Source: Kosakonia oryzendophytica
GTDB lineage: Bacteria > Pseudomonadota > Gammaproteobacteria > Enterobacterales > Enterobacteriaceae
DNA: 64,000 bases
Assembly: GCF_900094925.1 (NCBI RefSeq)
Contig: NZ_FMAY01000005.1
Span: 124,001-188,000, forward strand
Direction of reading: 5' to 3'
This document shows, piece by piece, positions 47,484 to 57,204 of the stretch. Positions within the stretch are counted from its first letter, which is position 1; each line of letters starts with the position of its first letter. A model generated the notes under the pieces. The model was not told where the DNA came from. It did not search any database and saw only the letters and a program-made list of their open reading frames with translations. A program made the position numbers and the translations under genes.

Positions 47484-47784
47484 AAGATGATGTTAAAAAC
47501 TGAGCGGAGCCGGTGACAAGTAAGTTTGTTTAATTTTGATAACTTGATAGCAAACTATTATTAACATTTAATCTCTTTGAGTTACAAACGGATTTTCTCT
47601 GCAATGTGACGTAACCAGCAGGTTGGTGTGGTTTTGTCCGAATTGTTTTTCATAAGCGGAGGTTATGCTCGTGGCTGCGCAAACCGTGTGCGTTTTCAGC
47701 CACGATCACACTTTGTAAATTTCCCGACACGGTGGCGAAAGGCCTTTCTACACTCCAGAGAGAGACCTCTGGAGGACGAGTAAT
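47484..47784. promoter_or_regulatory. ydcI-ydcJ divergent control region
   Basis: A 301-bp AT-rich gap between divergent starts. It contains several T-N11-A-type half palindromes, for example around TTGATAACTTGATAGCAAACTA (47536-47557), expected for a LysR autoregulator. The ydcJ leader ends with CTGGAGGACGAG before ATG 47785. No exact operator can be fixed by eye. Confidence 0.45.
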
Positions 47785-49128
47785 ATGACGTACAGCATCA
47801 CGGCTGATGATATTCGCGAACAATTTTCACAGGCCATGTCGGCAATGTATCAGCAGGAAGTTCCACAGTACGGCACCTTGCTGGAGCTGGTAGCTGATGT
47901 GAACCTGGCTGTGCTGGAGCACAACCCCCGTTTACACGAACAACTGGCCAATGCCGATGAGCTGTCCCGACTGAATGTTGAGCGTCACGGTGCGATCCGC
48001 GTGGGTACAGCGCAGGAGTTATCCATGCTGCGGCGGATGTTCGCCATTATGGGCATGTATCCGGTCAGCTATTACGATCTCTCGCAGGCGGGTGTGCCGG
48101 TGCATTCCACGGCGTTTCGCCCGGTTGACGACGCGGCGCTGGCGCGCAATCCGTTTCGCATTTTTACCTCGCTGCTGCGGCTGGAGCTGATTGAAGACCC
48201 GGCGTTGCGCAACAGAGCCGCCACGATTCTGGCAAAGCGCGACATTTTTACCCCAGCCTGTCGGCAACTGATTGAATTGCATGAGCTGAATGGTGGGTTT
48301 ACCCCACAACAGGCACAGGCATTTGTGCAGGAAGCGCTGGAAACTTTTCGTTGGCATCGCCACGCCACCGTGGATGAGCAAACCTACCTGGCGTTGCACC
48401 GCGAACATCGGTTGATCGCCGATGTGGTCTGCTTTCCCGGCTGCCATATTAACCACTTAACCCCGCGTACGCTGGATATCGACCGGGTGCAGGCGCTGAT
48501 GCCGGAATACGGTATTGAACCCAAAATCCTTATCGAAGGGCCACCGCGTCGGGATGTGCCGATCCTGCTGCGCCAAACCAGTTTTAAAGCGCTGGATGAA
48601 CCGGTGCTGTTCAGCGGCGAACATCAGGGAACGCATACCGCGCGTTTTGGCGAAATCGAACAGCGCGGTGTGGCGCTGACGGAAAAGGGGCGGGCGCTGT
48701 ATGACCAGTTATTACTGCAGGCCGGAACAGGGAAAGACAACCTGACGCACCAGCTTCATTTGCAAGAGGTATTTAAAGCGTTTCCGGATAGCGAAATGTT
48801 ACTGCGCAAACAAGAACTGGCATGGTTTCGCTATCGCCTGACGCCGACTGGCGAAGCTCATCGCAAGGCGATCCGCCCTGGCGATGATCCGCAGCCGCTG
48901 ATTGAGCGCGGGTGGGTGGTCGCTCAGCCCATCACGTATGAGGATTTTCTGCCGGTGAGTGCTGCCGGGATCTTCCAGTCTAATCTCGGGAATGAAACGC
49001 AGGCACGCAACCACGGCAACGCCAGCCAGGCACAGTTTGAGGAAGCCCTGGGGTGCCCGGTGCTTGATGAGTTCACGCTTTACCGCGAGGCCTCCGAACG
49101 GAGCAAACGACGTTGCGGACTTCTGTAA
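47785..49128 (+). CDS. ydcJ: 2-oxoadipate dioxygenase/decarboxylase family protein YdcJ (HglS-like)
   Basis: This 447-residue DUF1338 protein is the same length as E. coli YdcJ. Characterised members convert 2-oxoadipate to D-2-hydroxyglutarate with Fe(II) and O2 in lysine catabolism. Metal-site regions are seen as GVPVHSTAFRPVD, the CFPGCHINHLTPRTLDID segment, and FGEIEQRGVALTEKGRALYD with its conserved Glu. GGAGG precedes ATG 47785. A carboxylesterase gene follows by 42 bp, likely co-transcribed. Confidence 0.92.
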   Translation: MTYSITADDIREQFSQAMSAMYQQEVPQYGTLLELVADVNLAVLEHNPRLHEQLANADELSRLNVERHGAIRVGTAQELSMLRRMFAIMGMYPVSYYDLSQAGVPVHSTAFRPVDDAALARNPFRIFTSLLRLELIEDPALRNRAATILAKRDIFTPACRQLIELHELNGGFTPQQAQAFVQEALETFRWHRHATVDEQTYLALHREHRLIADVVCFPGCHINHLTPRTLDIDRVQALMPEYGIEPKILIEGPPRRDVPILLRQTSFKALDEPVLFSGEHQGTHTARFGEIEQRGVALTEKGRALYDQLLLQAGTGKDNLTHQLHLQEVFKAFPDSEMLLRKQELAWFRYRLTPTGEAHRKAIRPGDDPQPLIERGWVVAQPITYEDFLPVSAAGIFQSNLGNETQARNHGNASQAQFEEALGCPVLDEFTLYREASERSKRRCGLL

Positions 49129-49170
49129 AACAGGTACTCTGCCAGAAATCAGTTCCTTCTGGATGTTGTT

Positions 49171-50685
49171 ATGGAAAATCCTTCAGCCCCACTGGCGCAG
49201 ACCCGTCAGGGCCTGGTAATGGGGCGCAGTGAAAACGCCTGTCATGTCTGGCGCGGTATTCCCTTTGCCGCACCGCCTGTCGATGCCTTGCGCTGGCGTG
49301 CGCCGCAACCCGTTGAACCCTGGCAGGGGGTGCGCCTGGCAGACCGTTTTTCCCCCGCCTGTTGGCAGAACAGTGACGACTGTCAGCAGATTGGCGGCGG
49401 CGATCCGGGGCAGTTCTCTGAAGATTGCCTCTATCTGAATGTCTGGTCGCCTGCCCGCCGTGACAAACGGTTGCCGGTCATGGTCTGGCTGCATGGCGGC
49501 GGCTTTACCATCGGTTCCGGTGGGTTACCGCCTTACGACGGTCAGCAACTGGCGGCGCGTGGTGTGGTGCTGGTCACCCTCAATTACCGGTTGGGGCATC
49601 TGGGCTTTTTCGCGCATCCGGCGCTGGAGCAGGAGCAAGCGCCGGATGCACGTATCTGCAACTTCGGTCTGCTCGATCAAATTGCCGCGCTGCGATGGGT
49701 CCAGGAGAACATTACGGCTTTTGGCGGTGATGCCGGCAATGTCACGCTGTTTGGCGAATCCGCCGGGGCGCGCAGCGTCATGGCACTTATGGCCTCACCG
49801 CTGGCGGAAGGGTTGTTTCACAAGGCCATCATTCAGAGTAGTTATACACTCCCGGATACGCCGCGGGCGAGCGCGTTGGCAAAAGGTGAGGCGATTGCCG
49901 CCCATTTCGGGCTGGAAAATGCCAGCGCGGAACAGTTGCGGGCAATCCCGGCGCAGGCGTTCTGGCCGCTGGTTGCGCCACTGAAAATTGCCCCGGCGCC
50001 CATTGTGGGGGATGCGGTTTTACCGGACCCAACCCTGGATGTCTTCTTCGCTGGTCGCCAGCACCCACTGCCGGTGATTATCGGTTCCAACAGCGACGAA
50101 GCCAGCGTGATGGCAGAGTTTGGCGTTGATCTTGCCGGGCAAATCGAGAAGATGCGTCGCGAACAACGGCTCGGCCTTGGGCTGATCCGTTTACTCTATC
50201 CGGGCGTGAGGGGCGATGCTGAACTCGGCCGGCAGGTATGCCGCGATATGGCTTTTACCACGCTGGGCCTGGTGGTGATGCAAGCGCAGCAGCGGGTCAG
50301 ACAGCCCTGCTGGCGTTACTGGTTTGATTATGTTGCTGAAGCCGCACACGATATCTATGCCAATGGCGCGTGGCATGGCAATGAAGTGCCGTATGTCTTC
50401 GATAACTTGCACTTGTCGGAACCTGCGTGCGCCTATGTGAACGATCGCGACAATGCATTTGCCGCACACATCGCCGATTATTGGGTGCAGTTTGCGCACG
50501 TCGCCAGCCATAAGACAGAAGTATTACAGGGGCCGGTTCGCTGGCTGGCCTGCGTGCGTGGACGCGACCGTCTGTTACGTATCGGGTTGAATAAACATGC
50601 AGGATTTCGCCTGGTTAATCGCTTTATGCGTGCCCGTTTGAGCTTCTTTCGCCGGGTGATGCGCCACCACGTTAAACTGGATTAA
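49171..50685 (+). CDS. Type-B carboxylesterase with basic C-terminal tail
   Basis: A 504-residue carboxylesterase/lipase. RGIPFAAPPVDALRWRAPQP and EDCLYLNVWSP are type-B signatures; the oxyanion hole is WLHGGGFTIGSG (near 107), the nucleophile Ser lies in FGESAGARSVM (about 195), the acid in GSNSDEASVM (about 305) and the His in GAWHGNEVPYVF (about 400). There is no Sec signal, so it is cytoplasmic. The last 45 residues are unusually Arg-rich (RLVNRFMRARLSFFRRVMRH), unlike the common family end. It overlaps the convergent LysR gene by 14 bp. In E. coli nothing lies between ydcJ and opgD, so this is an insertion. Confidence 0.88.
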   Translation: MENPSAPLAQTRQGLVMGRSENACHVWRGIPFAAPPVDALRWRAPQPVEPWQGVRLADRFSPACWQNSDDCQQIGGGDPGQFSEDCLYLNVWSPARRDKRLPVMVWLHGGGFTIGSGGLPPYDGQQLAARGVVLVTLNYRLGHLGFFAHPALEQEQAPDARICNFGLLDQIAALRWVQENITAFGGDAGNVTLFGESAGARSVMALMASPLAEGLFHKAIIQSSYTLPDTPRASALAKGEAIAAHFGLENASAEQLRAIPAQAFWPLVAPLKIAPAPIVGDAVLPDPTLDVFFAGRQHPLPVIIGSNSDEASVMAEFGVDLAGQIEKMRREQRLGLGLIRLLYPGVRGDAELGRQVCRDMAFTTLGLVVMQAQQRVRQPCWRYWFDYVAEAAHDIYANGAWHGNEVPYVFDNLHLSEPACAYVNDRDNAFAAHIADYWVQFAHVASHKTEVLQGPVRWLACVRGRDRLLRIGLNKHAGFRLVNRFMRARLSFFRRVMRHHVKLD

Positions 50686-51523
50686 TCCCCAACAATCCTT
50701 CCCGGAAAGCCGCCAGCCCGGCGGCTTTGTTGTGTGATTCGCGCAGGACCAGTCGGTAACTGGCCCCGGTTTTTACACTGCGGGAAAACGGCCGCACCAG
50801 CCGCCCGGCGCGAATATCTTCCTCGACCAGTGTTTCGTCGGCAATGGCCAGTCCTAACCCCTGAATGGCGGCAGTGATCGCCAGATCCATCGTGTCGAAG
50901 TGTTGATTTTTTCTCATGGCGGGCTGAAAAACCTGTTGCTTCGCCAGCCACAATGACCAGTCGGTTTTATCCCGCGTCGGGTGCAGCAGCGTCGCTTTTT
51001 CCAGTGCATCGTGATGTGAATAGTCCGCGCTCATGACCGGGGTTAACGCCTCTTCAAACAGCAGATCGCCCGCGCTTAATTGTGTCCCGAATACGATAGC
51101 GGCGTCATAAGGTTCTGTTTTGAAGTTAATGGTGTGATCGGTGGTGGTAGTCAGCGCGATCTGCAATTCCGGATAACGGTGTTCCAGCTGCACCAGACGC
51201 GGCACCAGCCAGCGCATGGCACAGGTGGGGGATTTCAGCCGCACCACCGTTTGCTGGGCCTGTGCCTGATCTGCCACCTTCAGCAGATGATCAAATGCGC
51301 TGCGCAACTCCGGTAACAGTGCGCTGCCCTGTGGCGACAGGTGCAGCCCGCGGGCATGGCGCTCAAACAGTGTAAAGCCAAACCAGGCTTCCAGCGTGGC
51401 AATTTTGCGGCTTACTGCCCCTTGCGTCAGGCAGAGCTCTTTGGCGGCATGGGTCAGATTCAGATGGCGCGCGGTGACCAGAAACGCGTCAATGGCGTTG
51501 AGCGGCAGGGTACGGTGCGACAT
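50672..51523 (-). CDS. LysR-type regulator (GcvA/AmpR group)
   Basis: A 283-residue LTTR. N-terminal HTH: LPLNAIDAFLVTARHLNLTHAAKELCLTQGAVSRKIATLE, with the LPxLxAxxAF-type start of the GcvA/AmpR group, followed by RLKSPTCAMRWLVPRLVQLEHRYPELQI, typical of the same group. It is divergent from the aminotransferase-binding protein operon across 112 bp and is the obvious candidate regulator of it. The 3' end overlaps the esterase gene. Confidence 0.88.
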   Translation of the reverse strand: MSHRTLPLNAIDAFLVTARHLNLTHAAKELCLTQGAVSRKIATLEAWFGFTLFERHARGLHLSPQGSALLPELRSAFDHLLKVADQAQAQQTVVRLKSPTCAMRWLVPRLVQLEHRYPELQIALTTTTDHTINFKTEPYDAAIVFGTQLSAGDLLFEEALTPVMSADYSHHDALEKATLLHPTRDKTDWSLWLAKQQVFQPAMRKNQHFDTMDLAITAAIQGLGLAIADETLVEEDIRAGRLVRPFSRSVKTGASYRLVLRESHNKAAGLAAFREGLLGINPV

Positions 51524-51635
51524 GGCGGCTCCAGCTATGCAATTTATTCATGGCTATTATGACAACAATTCGCTTGTCGGCTCAATGCTGTTTTGGTTTG
51601 AATGGTTATGCACTTTTAATGAGAAAGGATTGAAC

Positions 51636-52805
51636 ATGACGTTGCGTACCCCGGTAAAATTTCGCTCCAAATTACCCGATGTTGGCACCACCATTTTTAC
51701 TGTAATTGGCCAGCTTTCCGCGCAGCATAACGCCATTAATCTTTCTCAGGGCGCGCCCAACTTCCCGTGCGATCCGCAACTGGTGGCCGGTGTTACCCGT
51801 GCGATGCAGGATAACCATAACCAGTATGCGCCGATGACCGGCTTGCACGCGCTGAAAGAACGTATCGTGCAGAAGATAAGTGACCTGTACCACACTGACT
51901 ATGACGTTGATAACGAAATCTTGATCACTGCCAGCGCCAGCGAAGGGCTCTACTCTGCGATAAGCGGGCTGGTGCACCCTGGCGATGAAGTTATCTATTT
52001 TGAGCCGTCGTTTGATAGCTATGCGCCGATTGTCCGTTTGCAGGGCGCCACGCCGGTGGCGATTAAACTGACAGTGCCGGATTTTGCCGTCAACTGGGAT
52101 GAGGTGCGCGCCGCCATCACGCCACGTACTCGGATGATCATCATCAACACGCCACACAATCCGAGCGGGCAGGTGTTCTCCCGCGCGGACCTGGAGCAAC
52201 TGGCTGCGATCACCCGCAATACGGATATTGTGATCCTCTCCGACGAAGTGTATGAGCACGTGGTCTTTGACGGTGAACCGCATCACGGCATGGCGACGCA
52301 CCCGCAACTGGCGGAGCGTAGCGTCATTATCTCCTCGTTTGGTAAAACCTACCATGTGACCGGCTGGCGCGTAGGGTACTGCGTTGCGCCTGCTGAACTG
52401 ATGGAGGAGATCTGCAAAGTGCATCAGTTTCTGATGTTCTCTGCCGATACGCCGATGCAATATGCCTTTGCCGATCATATGCGCGATCCACAAAGCTGGC
52501 TGTCGCTATCGGCTTTTTACCAACGCAAACGCGACCTGCTGCACACTCTTCTGGCTGAATCGCCATTCCGTTTATTACCCAGCGCAGGCTCGTTTTTTAT
52601 GCTGGCGGATTACAGCCATTTCAGCGAGGAGAGCGACAGCGAAATGGTGAAACGACTGATTACCGATTACGGCGTCGCCACGATCCCGTTGTCGGCGTTT
52701 TACACTGATGGTACTGATAACAAATTGATTCGCCTCTCTTTTGCGAAAGATGAAGCGACGTTAAGGGCAGGTGCGCAGGCCCTGTGCCGTGTTAAACCAC
52801 GCTAA
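51636..52805 (+). CDS. PLP-dependent aminotransferase (methionine aminotransferase YbdL-like)
   Basis: A 389-residue class I/II aminotransferase similar to E. coli YbdL: SKLPDVGTTIFTVIGQLSAQHNAINLSQGAPNF, QYAPMTGLHALKERI, NTPHNPSGQVFS, SDEVYEHVVFDG and the PLP-lysine site SSFGKTYHVTGWRVGYCVAP (Lys about 236). YbdL prefers methionine, phenylalanine and histidine; the exact substrate here is not fixed. ATG 51636 with AAAGGA upstream is chosen; the long frame from 51396 runs through the LysR promoter. A binding-protein gene follows 13 bp later. Confidence 0.9.
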   Translation: MTLRTPVKFRSKLPDVGTTIFTVIGQLSAQHNAINLSQGAPNFPCDPQLVAGVTRAMQDNHNQYAPMTGLHALKERIVQKISDLYHTDYDVDNEILITASASEGLYSAISGLVHPGDEVIYFEPSFDSYAPIVRLQGATPVAIKLTVPDFAVNWDEVRAAITPRTRMIIINTPHNPSGQVFSRADLEQLAAITRNTDIVILSDEVYEHVVFDGEPHHGMATHPQLAERSVIISSFGKTYHVTGWRVGYCVAPAELMEEICKVHQFLMFSADTPMQYAFADHMRDPQSWLSLSAFYQRKRDLLHTLLAESPFRLLPSAGSFFMLADYSHFSEESDSEMVKRLITDYGVATIPLSAFYTDGTDNKLIRLSFAKDEATLRAGAQALCRVKPR

Positions 52806-52818
52806 AGGAGCGTTAATA

Positions 52819-53598
52819 ATGAAATTAAAAGCACTCTGTCTGGGCATGGGGTTGCTCTGCTCACTCTCTTCGTTTGCCGCCACGGAACTGCGTTATGGCG
52901 TGGAAGCGGAATATCCGCCGTTCGAAAGCCGCAATGCCTCTGGCGAACTCGAAGGGTTTGATATCGAACTGGGGAAAGCGATTTGTAAAGCCGCGCAGTT
53001 GAAATGCAGCTGGGTGGAAACGTCATTTGACGCGTTGATCCCGGGGCTGGTGGCGAAGAAGTTTGATGCTATCAACTCAGCAATGAACATCACCGAACAG
53101 CGCAAAAAGAGTATTGATTTCACGCAGCCGATTTACCGTATCCCTTCACAGTTAGTGGGAAAAAGCGGTGACGGCATGCAAGCGACGGCGGAAGGTCTGA
53201 AGGGCAAAACCATTGGCGTATTACAAGGATCTATCCAGGAAACCTACGCCAAAGAGCATTGGGAAAAGCAGGGTGTCACGGTGGTGTCTTACAAAGATCA
53301 GAATATGGCGTGGGCCGATTTGCTGAACGGTCGCATTGACGCCTCGCTGGTGATGTCCGCAGCAGGACAGGCCGGTTTCCTGAGCAAACCACAGGGCAAA
53401 GGGTTTGGCTTTATTGGCAAACCCGTGTCGGACGATACCATTCTCGGCAGCGGCATCGGTTTTGGGTTGCGCAAAGGGGATGACGCCACCAAAAAACAAC
53501 TCGACGCAGCGATTGATAAAGTGCGTGCTGATGGCACCATCAACACGCTGGCGGCAAAATACTTCCCGGGTATTGACGTCAGCGTCAACGCACAGTAA
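52819..53598 (+). CDS. Amino-acid ABC transporter periplasmic binding protein (ArgT/HisJ family)
   Basis: A 259-residue protein with Sec signal MKLKALCLGMGLLCSLSSFA and a family 3 solute-binding body: LRYGVEAEYPPFES, LEGFDIELGKAICK, CSWVETSFDALIPGLVAKKFDAI, MNITEQRKKSIDFTQPIY, GKTIGVLQGSIQETYAKE. These are hallmarks of the Lys/Arg/Orn/His binding group. ATG 52819 has AAAGGAG 8 bases upstream. It is co-transcribed with the aminotransferase but no permease or ATPase is nearby, so it must share a transporter encoded elsewhere. Confidence 0.9.
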   Translation: MKLKALCLGMGLLCSLSSFAATELRYGVEAEYPPFESRNASGELEGFDIELGKAICKAAQLKCSWVETSFDALIPGLVAKKFDAINSAMNITEQRKKSIDFTQPIYRIPSQLVGKSGDGMQATAEGLKGKTIGVLQGSIQETYAKEHWEKQGVTVVSYKDQNMAWADLLNGRIDASLVMSAAGQAGFLSKPQGKGFGFIGKPVSDDTILGSGIGFGLRKGDDATKKQLDAAIDKVRADGTINTLAAKYFPGIDVSVNAQ

Positions 53599-53613
53599 AG
53601 CCTTACTATTCTG

Positions 53614-53649
53614 GCCCCAGCCGTTTGATCTCCGGCCGGGGCTTTTTTT
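53614..53649 (+). terminator. Intrinsic terminator of the aminotransferase operon
   Basis: GCCCC-A-GCCG (53614-53623) pairs with CGGC-C-GGGGC (53633-53642) with one internal mismatch, followed by seven T. Confidence 0.88.
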
Positions 53650-53869
53650 ATTCCGCTGTAGTTACCCGCCGCTATCCTTATCTTTACGTTGTTTTCGGGC
53701 TGATCCGATCGACAGGAAATATTTCACGGTTTGCGCAGATAATCAGCGCCCAACAATTGGATTCTCAATGAATTTTGTCTAGAGTGTGCGTTCATCAACA
53801 ATCGCTTTTGCCGCTGTTTCGCAACACCGCGAAATGTCCATTTACGACCAGAAGGACGTGTTACCAGGC

Positions 53870-55525
53870 ATGAACCGCAGACGATTTATTCAGGCATCCA
53901 TGGCGCTCGCAGCAACGTACGGTACGACCGGCGTCGCTTCGCTTTTCTCCCGCGCGGCATTCGCGGCAGACTCCGATATCGCCGATGGCCAAAGCCGTCG
54001 TTTTGATTTCTCCGTGTTGCAGTCCATGGCGCACGATCTCTCGGCACAACCGTGGGGCGGCGCGCCGAAAGCGCTGCCGAATACGCTGGCAACGCTCACG
54101 CCGCAGGCTTACAACAGTATTCAGTACGATGCGAAACACTCGCTGTGGAATAACATCGACGGTCGCCAGCTTGATGTGCAGTTCTTCCATGTCGGCATGG
54201 GGTTCCGCCGCCGTGTACGCATGTTTTCGCTCGATCAACAAAGCCACCAGGCGCGTGAAATCCACTTCCGTCCGGAGCTGTTTAACTACCACGATGCCGG
54301 TGTAGACACCAAACAACTGGAAGGGCAAAGCGATCTCGGTTTCGCCGGTTTCCGCGCATTTAAAGCGCCGGAACTGGCGCGCCGCGATATTGTCTCCTTC
54401 CTTGGTGCCAGTTATTTCCGCGCGGTGGACAGCACTTACCAGTACGGCCTTTCCGCGCGCGGCGTGGCGGTTGACACTTTTACCGATACGCCGGAAGAGT
54501 TCCCGGACTTTACCGCCTTCTGGTTTGAAACCGCGAAACCGGCGGATACCTCATTTACCGTCTATGCGCTGCTCGACAGCCCGAGCATTACCGGTGCGTT
54601 TAAGTTCACCATCCACTGTGAAGCCAGCCAGGTGATCATGGATGTGGAAAACCGCCTGTTTGCCCGTAAAGCGATCAAACAGCTGGGCATTTCGCCAATG
54701 ACCAGTATGTTTAGCTGCGGCAATAACGAGCGCCGCGTGTGCGACACCATTCATCCGCAGATCCATGACTCCGATCGTCTGGCGATGTGGCGAGGTAACG
54801 GCGAGTGGATTTGTCGCCCGCTGAACAACCCGCAAAAACTGCAATTCAATGCGTTTCAGGATACCAACCCGAAAGGCTTTGGCCTGCTGCAACTCGACAG
54901 GGATTTTTCCCATTATCAGGATGTGATGGGTTGGTACAACAAACGTCCAAGCCTGTGGGTTGAGCCGCGTAACAAGTGGGGCAAAGGATCCGTTTGCCTG
55001 ATGGAGATCCCGACCACCGGTGAAACGCTGGATAACATTGTCTGCTTCTGGCAGCCGGAAAAACCGGTGAAAGCGGGGGACGAATTCACCTTTGAATATC
55101 GCCTTTACTGGAGTGCTATGCCGCCGGTGCGTTCACCGCTGGCACGCGTTTACGCCACCCGCACCGGCATGGGCGGTTTCCCGGAAGGCTGGGCTCCGGG
55201 GGAACACTACCCGGATAAATGGGCGCGTCGTTTCGCCATTGATTTCGTGGGCGGAGACCTGAAAGCCGCCGCGCCAAAAGGGATTGAACCGGTGATTACC
55301 TTGTCTAACGGTGAAGCGAAACAGGTAGAGATCCTCTATGTTGAACCGTTCGACGGTTATCGCATTCTGTTTGACTGGTATCCGACCAACGATTCCACCG
55401 ACCCGGTTGAGATGCGTCTGTTCCTGCGCTGCCAGGGCGACGCCATCAGCGAAACCTGGCTGTATCAGTATTTCCCGCCCGCACCGGATAAACGTAATTA
55501 CGTTGACGACAGAGTGATGCGCTAA
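53870..55525 (+). CDS. opgD: Periplasmic glucan biosynthesis protein OpgD (MdoD)
   Basis: This 551-residue protein equals E. coli OpgD in length. The twin-arginine signal [18 protein letters not shown] is followed by a long leader to AFAADSD; the mature protein has the OpgG/OpgD beta-sandwich start [18 protein letters not shown]. It shapes the backbone of osmoregulated periplasmic glucans; recent work shows OpgD to be an endo-beta-1,2-glucanase. ATG 53870 is chosen because it gives the Tat motif at the N-terminus; the frame from 53786 would bury it. Confidence 0.96.
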   Translation: MNRRRFIQASMALAATYGTTGVASLFSRAAFAADSDIADGQSRRFDFSVLQSMAHDLSAQPWGGAPKALPNTLATLTPQAYNSIQYDAKHSLWNNIDGRQLDVQFFHVGMGFRRRVRMFSLDQQSHQAREIHFRPELFNYHDAGVDTKQLEGQSDLGFAGFRAFKAPELARRDIVSFLGASYFRAVDSTYQYGLSARGVAVDTFTDTPEEFPDFTAFWFETAKPADTSFTVYALLDSPSITGAFKFTIHCEASQVIMDVENRLFARKAIKQLGISPMTSMFSCGNNERRVCDTIHPQIHDSDRLAMWRGNGEWICRPLNNPQKLQFNAFQDTNPKGFGLLQLDRDFSHYQDVMGWYNKRPSLWVEPRNKWGKGSVCLMEIPTTGETLDNIVCFWQPEKPVKAGDEFTFEYRLYWSAMPPVRSPLARVYATRTGMGGFPEGWAPGEHYPDKWARRFAIDFVGGDLKAAAPKGIEPVITLSNGEAKQVEILYVEPFDGYRILFDWYPTNDSTDPVEMRLFLRCQGDAISETWLYQYFPPAPDKRNYVDDRVMR

Positions 55526-55531
55526 GCTTAA

Positions 55532-55555
55532 ATTCTCCCCCGCAAGGGGGAGAAT
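55532..55555 (+). terminator. GNRA-loop hairpin between opgD and rimL
   Basis: ATTCTCCCCC (55532-55541), tetraloop GCAA, GGGGGAGAAT (55546-55555): a perfect 10-bp stem without a T-run. It is a stable intercistronic hairpin; partial readthrough to rimL is possible. In E. coli ydcH lies here; it is absent. Confidence 0.5.
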
Positions 55556-55572
55556 GCGTTGGGGAGGTCTAA

Positions 55573-56118
55573 ATGGAAGATGCCCGGATTACCGTAAACG
55601 AACACATCACCCTGCATGCGGTGAATGACCGTTTTGTTCACGATCTCTACCAACTGGTGGTGAAAAACCGCGACTGGCTTCAGCAGTTCCTCGACTGGCC
55701 GCAGCATGTGCATTCCGTGGAAGACACCCGTAAAACCGTGCAAAGCAACATGATCCTGCATCAGCGCGGTTACGCCAAGACGTTTATGATCCTTCGCGAT
55801 GAGGTACTGGTGGGGGTGCTGGCGTTTAACGCCATTGAACCGTTAAATAAGACGGCCTACATCGGCTACTGGATGGATGAAAATGCCTGCGGGCAGGGTA
55901 TGTTGTCGCAATCGATGCAAGCGATGATCGACTTCTATGCCCGTCGCGGCACGGTTCGCCGCTTTGTCATCAAATGTCGTGTGGCAAACAGAGCCAGCAA
56001 CCAGGTTGCCAGGCGCAATGGTTTTACGCTGGAAGGCTGCCTGAAGCAGGCGGAATTTCTGAATGGTCACTATGATGATCAACATATCTGGGCGCGTATT
56101 GTCGACGGGTTACAGTGA
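55573..56118 (+). CDS. rimL: Ribosomal-protein L7/L12 N-terminal acetyltransferase RimL
   Basis: A 181-residue GNAT enzyme (E. coli RimL 179) that acetylates the N-terminal serine of L12 to give L7. Conserved stretches: HLYQL-type [46 protein letters not shown], acetyl-CoA site [17 protein letters not shown], and [40 protein letters not shown] 55573 follows GGGGAGG. Its end overlaps the convergent ydcK gene by 9 bp. Confidence 0.94.
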   Translation: MEDARITVNEHITLHAVNDRFVHDLYQLVVKNRDWLQQFLDWPQHVHSVEDTRKTVQSNMILHQRGYAKTFMILRDEVLVGVLAFNAIEPLNKTAYIGYWMDENACGQGMLSQSMQAMIDFYARRGTVRRFVIKCRVANRASNQVARRNGFTLEGCLKQAEFLNGHYDDQHIWARIVDGLQ

Positions 56119-57090
56119 ACCAACAAGCGGCGTGCGGGTGATCATTTGACCGTCATTAATTACTTTCGGCCCGCGCAGTAAAATACGTTCTCCGTCCCGC
56201 GCGTCCACCACGGCGTTATCGGTAATTTCAATCTGATGCTCGATCAGCACATCTCCCTGGATGCGCGCATTTCCCTGAATCACCACTTTTTCGTCCAGCT
56301 GTAATGGACCGCCGCGCAGCCAGGCGTGACCACCGACCAGCACATGGTGTTTCAGGATGCAGTTTCCTTCCACGACAGCGTGTTCAGCCACTTGCGAGCT
56401 GTAGCGCAACGTGGGGATCTCATCGTCCTGTGTTCCGGCCACAATGCGGGCATTCCCGTAAACTTTGGCACAGTCACAAATCCAGACATCATTCAGTTCG
56501 TTGCCGTCAAGTAGGGCAAAATCGAACACTTCAGCCCGATGTTCAATAAACGCGTAATTGACGATGGCATCGCCGTAGATTTGCGCCTGGTGTACTACGC
56601 GGGAGTGGCTGACCGTTGCACGATCGTAGATTTGTAATAGCTGCTCGTTATCCGGAGTGAGCCCACGCGCAGCAATAATGGCGCAACCGCTGAGAATACG
56701 CGCATTGCCGTGTAGACGGCATACGCCGCGCACTGTTGAGGATTGTACAGTGACGTTGTCACTTAATTCGGCACCGTGGCTGATTTCACTGCCATCAACC
56801 CAGGCGTTATCGCGGATTTTTACCTCATGGCAGATAACGCACGGCTGGGTAATGCGTGCGTTATCCCGTACGGTACTGCCATAAAACACCATGCTATTTT
56901 CGTCGTAAATCCAGCAGTTTCCCTGTTGATCGAGGACATTTTCGCTATCGACCCAGCCACCGGCAGTTCCTGCGGCGACATCGCTAAAATCGCGCATAGC
57001 AATAAGCTGGCGCAGCGCGACCGTTTTTTTCTCTCCGCCCATCAGGTAACTCAACACCCGTTGCTCATCACTGAGCCGATACTTATTCAT
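56110..57090 (-). CDS. ydcK: Left-handed beta-helix protein YdcK
   Basis: This 326-residue protein has E. coli YdcK's length and start [16 protein letters not shown]. Nearly the whole chain is hexapeptide-like repeats ([59 protein letters not shown]), predicting a long left-handed beta-helix as in acyltransferases; it has the YdcF-unrelated DUF-type cap [13 protein letters not shown] at the front. No catalytic residue can be named. Divergent from tehB. Confidence 0.92.
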   Translation of the reverse strand: MNKYRLSDEQRVLSYLMGGEKKTVALRQLIAMRDFSDVAAGTAGGWVDSENVLDQQGNCWIYDENSMVFYGSTVRDNARITQPCVICHEVKIRDNAWVDGSEISHGAELSDNVTVQSSTVRGVCRLHGNARILSGCAIIAARGLTPDNEQLLQIYDRATVSHSRVVHQAQIYGDAIVNYAFIEHRAEVFDFALLDGNELNDVWICDCAKVYGNARIVAGTQDDEIPTLRYSSQVAEHAVVEGNCILKHHVLVGGHAWLRGGPLQLDEKVVIQGNARIQGDVLIEHQIEITDNAVVDARDGERILLRGPKVINDGQMITRTPLVGSL

Positions 57091-57164
57091 GTTACAGTTC
57101 TCCCATCAGCCTGAATTAACCGTAGCAAATTTTACGGCGCTGGCGATCCGGCGACGAAAACCAT

Positions 57165-57187
57165 AAAATGCATTTAATATACATGTT
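57165..57187 (+). promoter_or_regulatory. NsrR-type box upstream of tehB
   Basis: AAAATGCAT-TTAAT-ATACATGTT: two ATG(C)AT-type half sites in inverted order, close to the NsrR consensus (AAGATGCATTT and its mirror AAATACATCTT). It ends 17 bases before the tehB start. E. coli tehAB belongs to the nitric-oxide-responsive NsrR regulon as I remember it, so the site fits its gene. Confidence 0.65.
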
Positions 57188-57204
57188 AAAGTTTGAGGAC
57201 CATA

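Noticed and set aside
51672-52493. 273-codon minus-strand ORF opposite the aminotransferase gene
   Set aside because: Shadow frame; the sense frame has all aminotransferase motifs.
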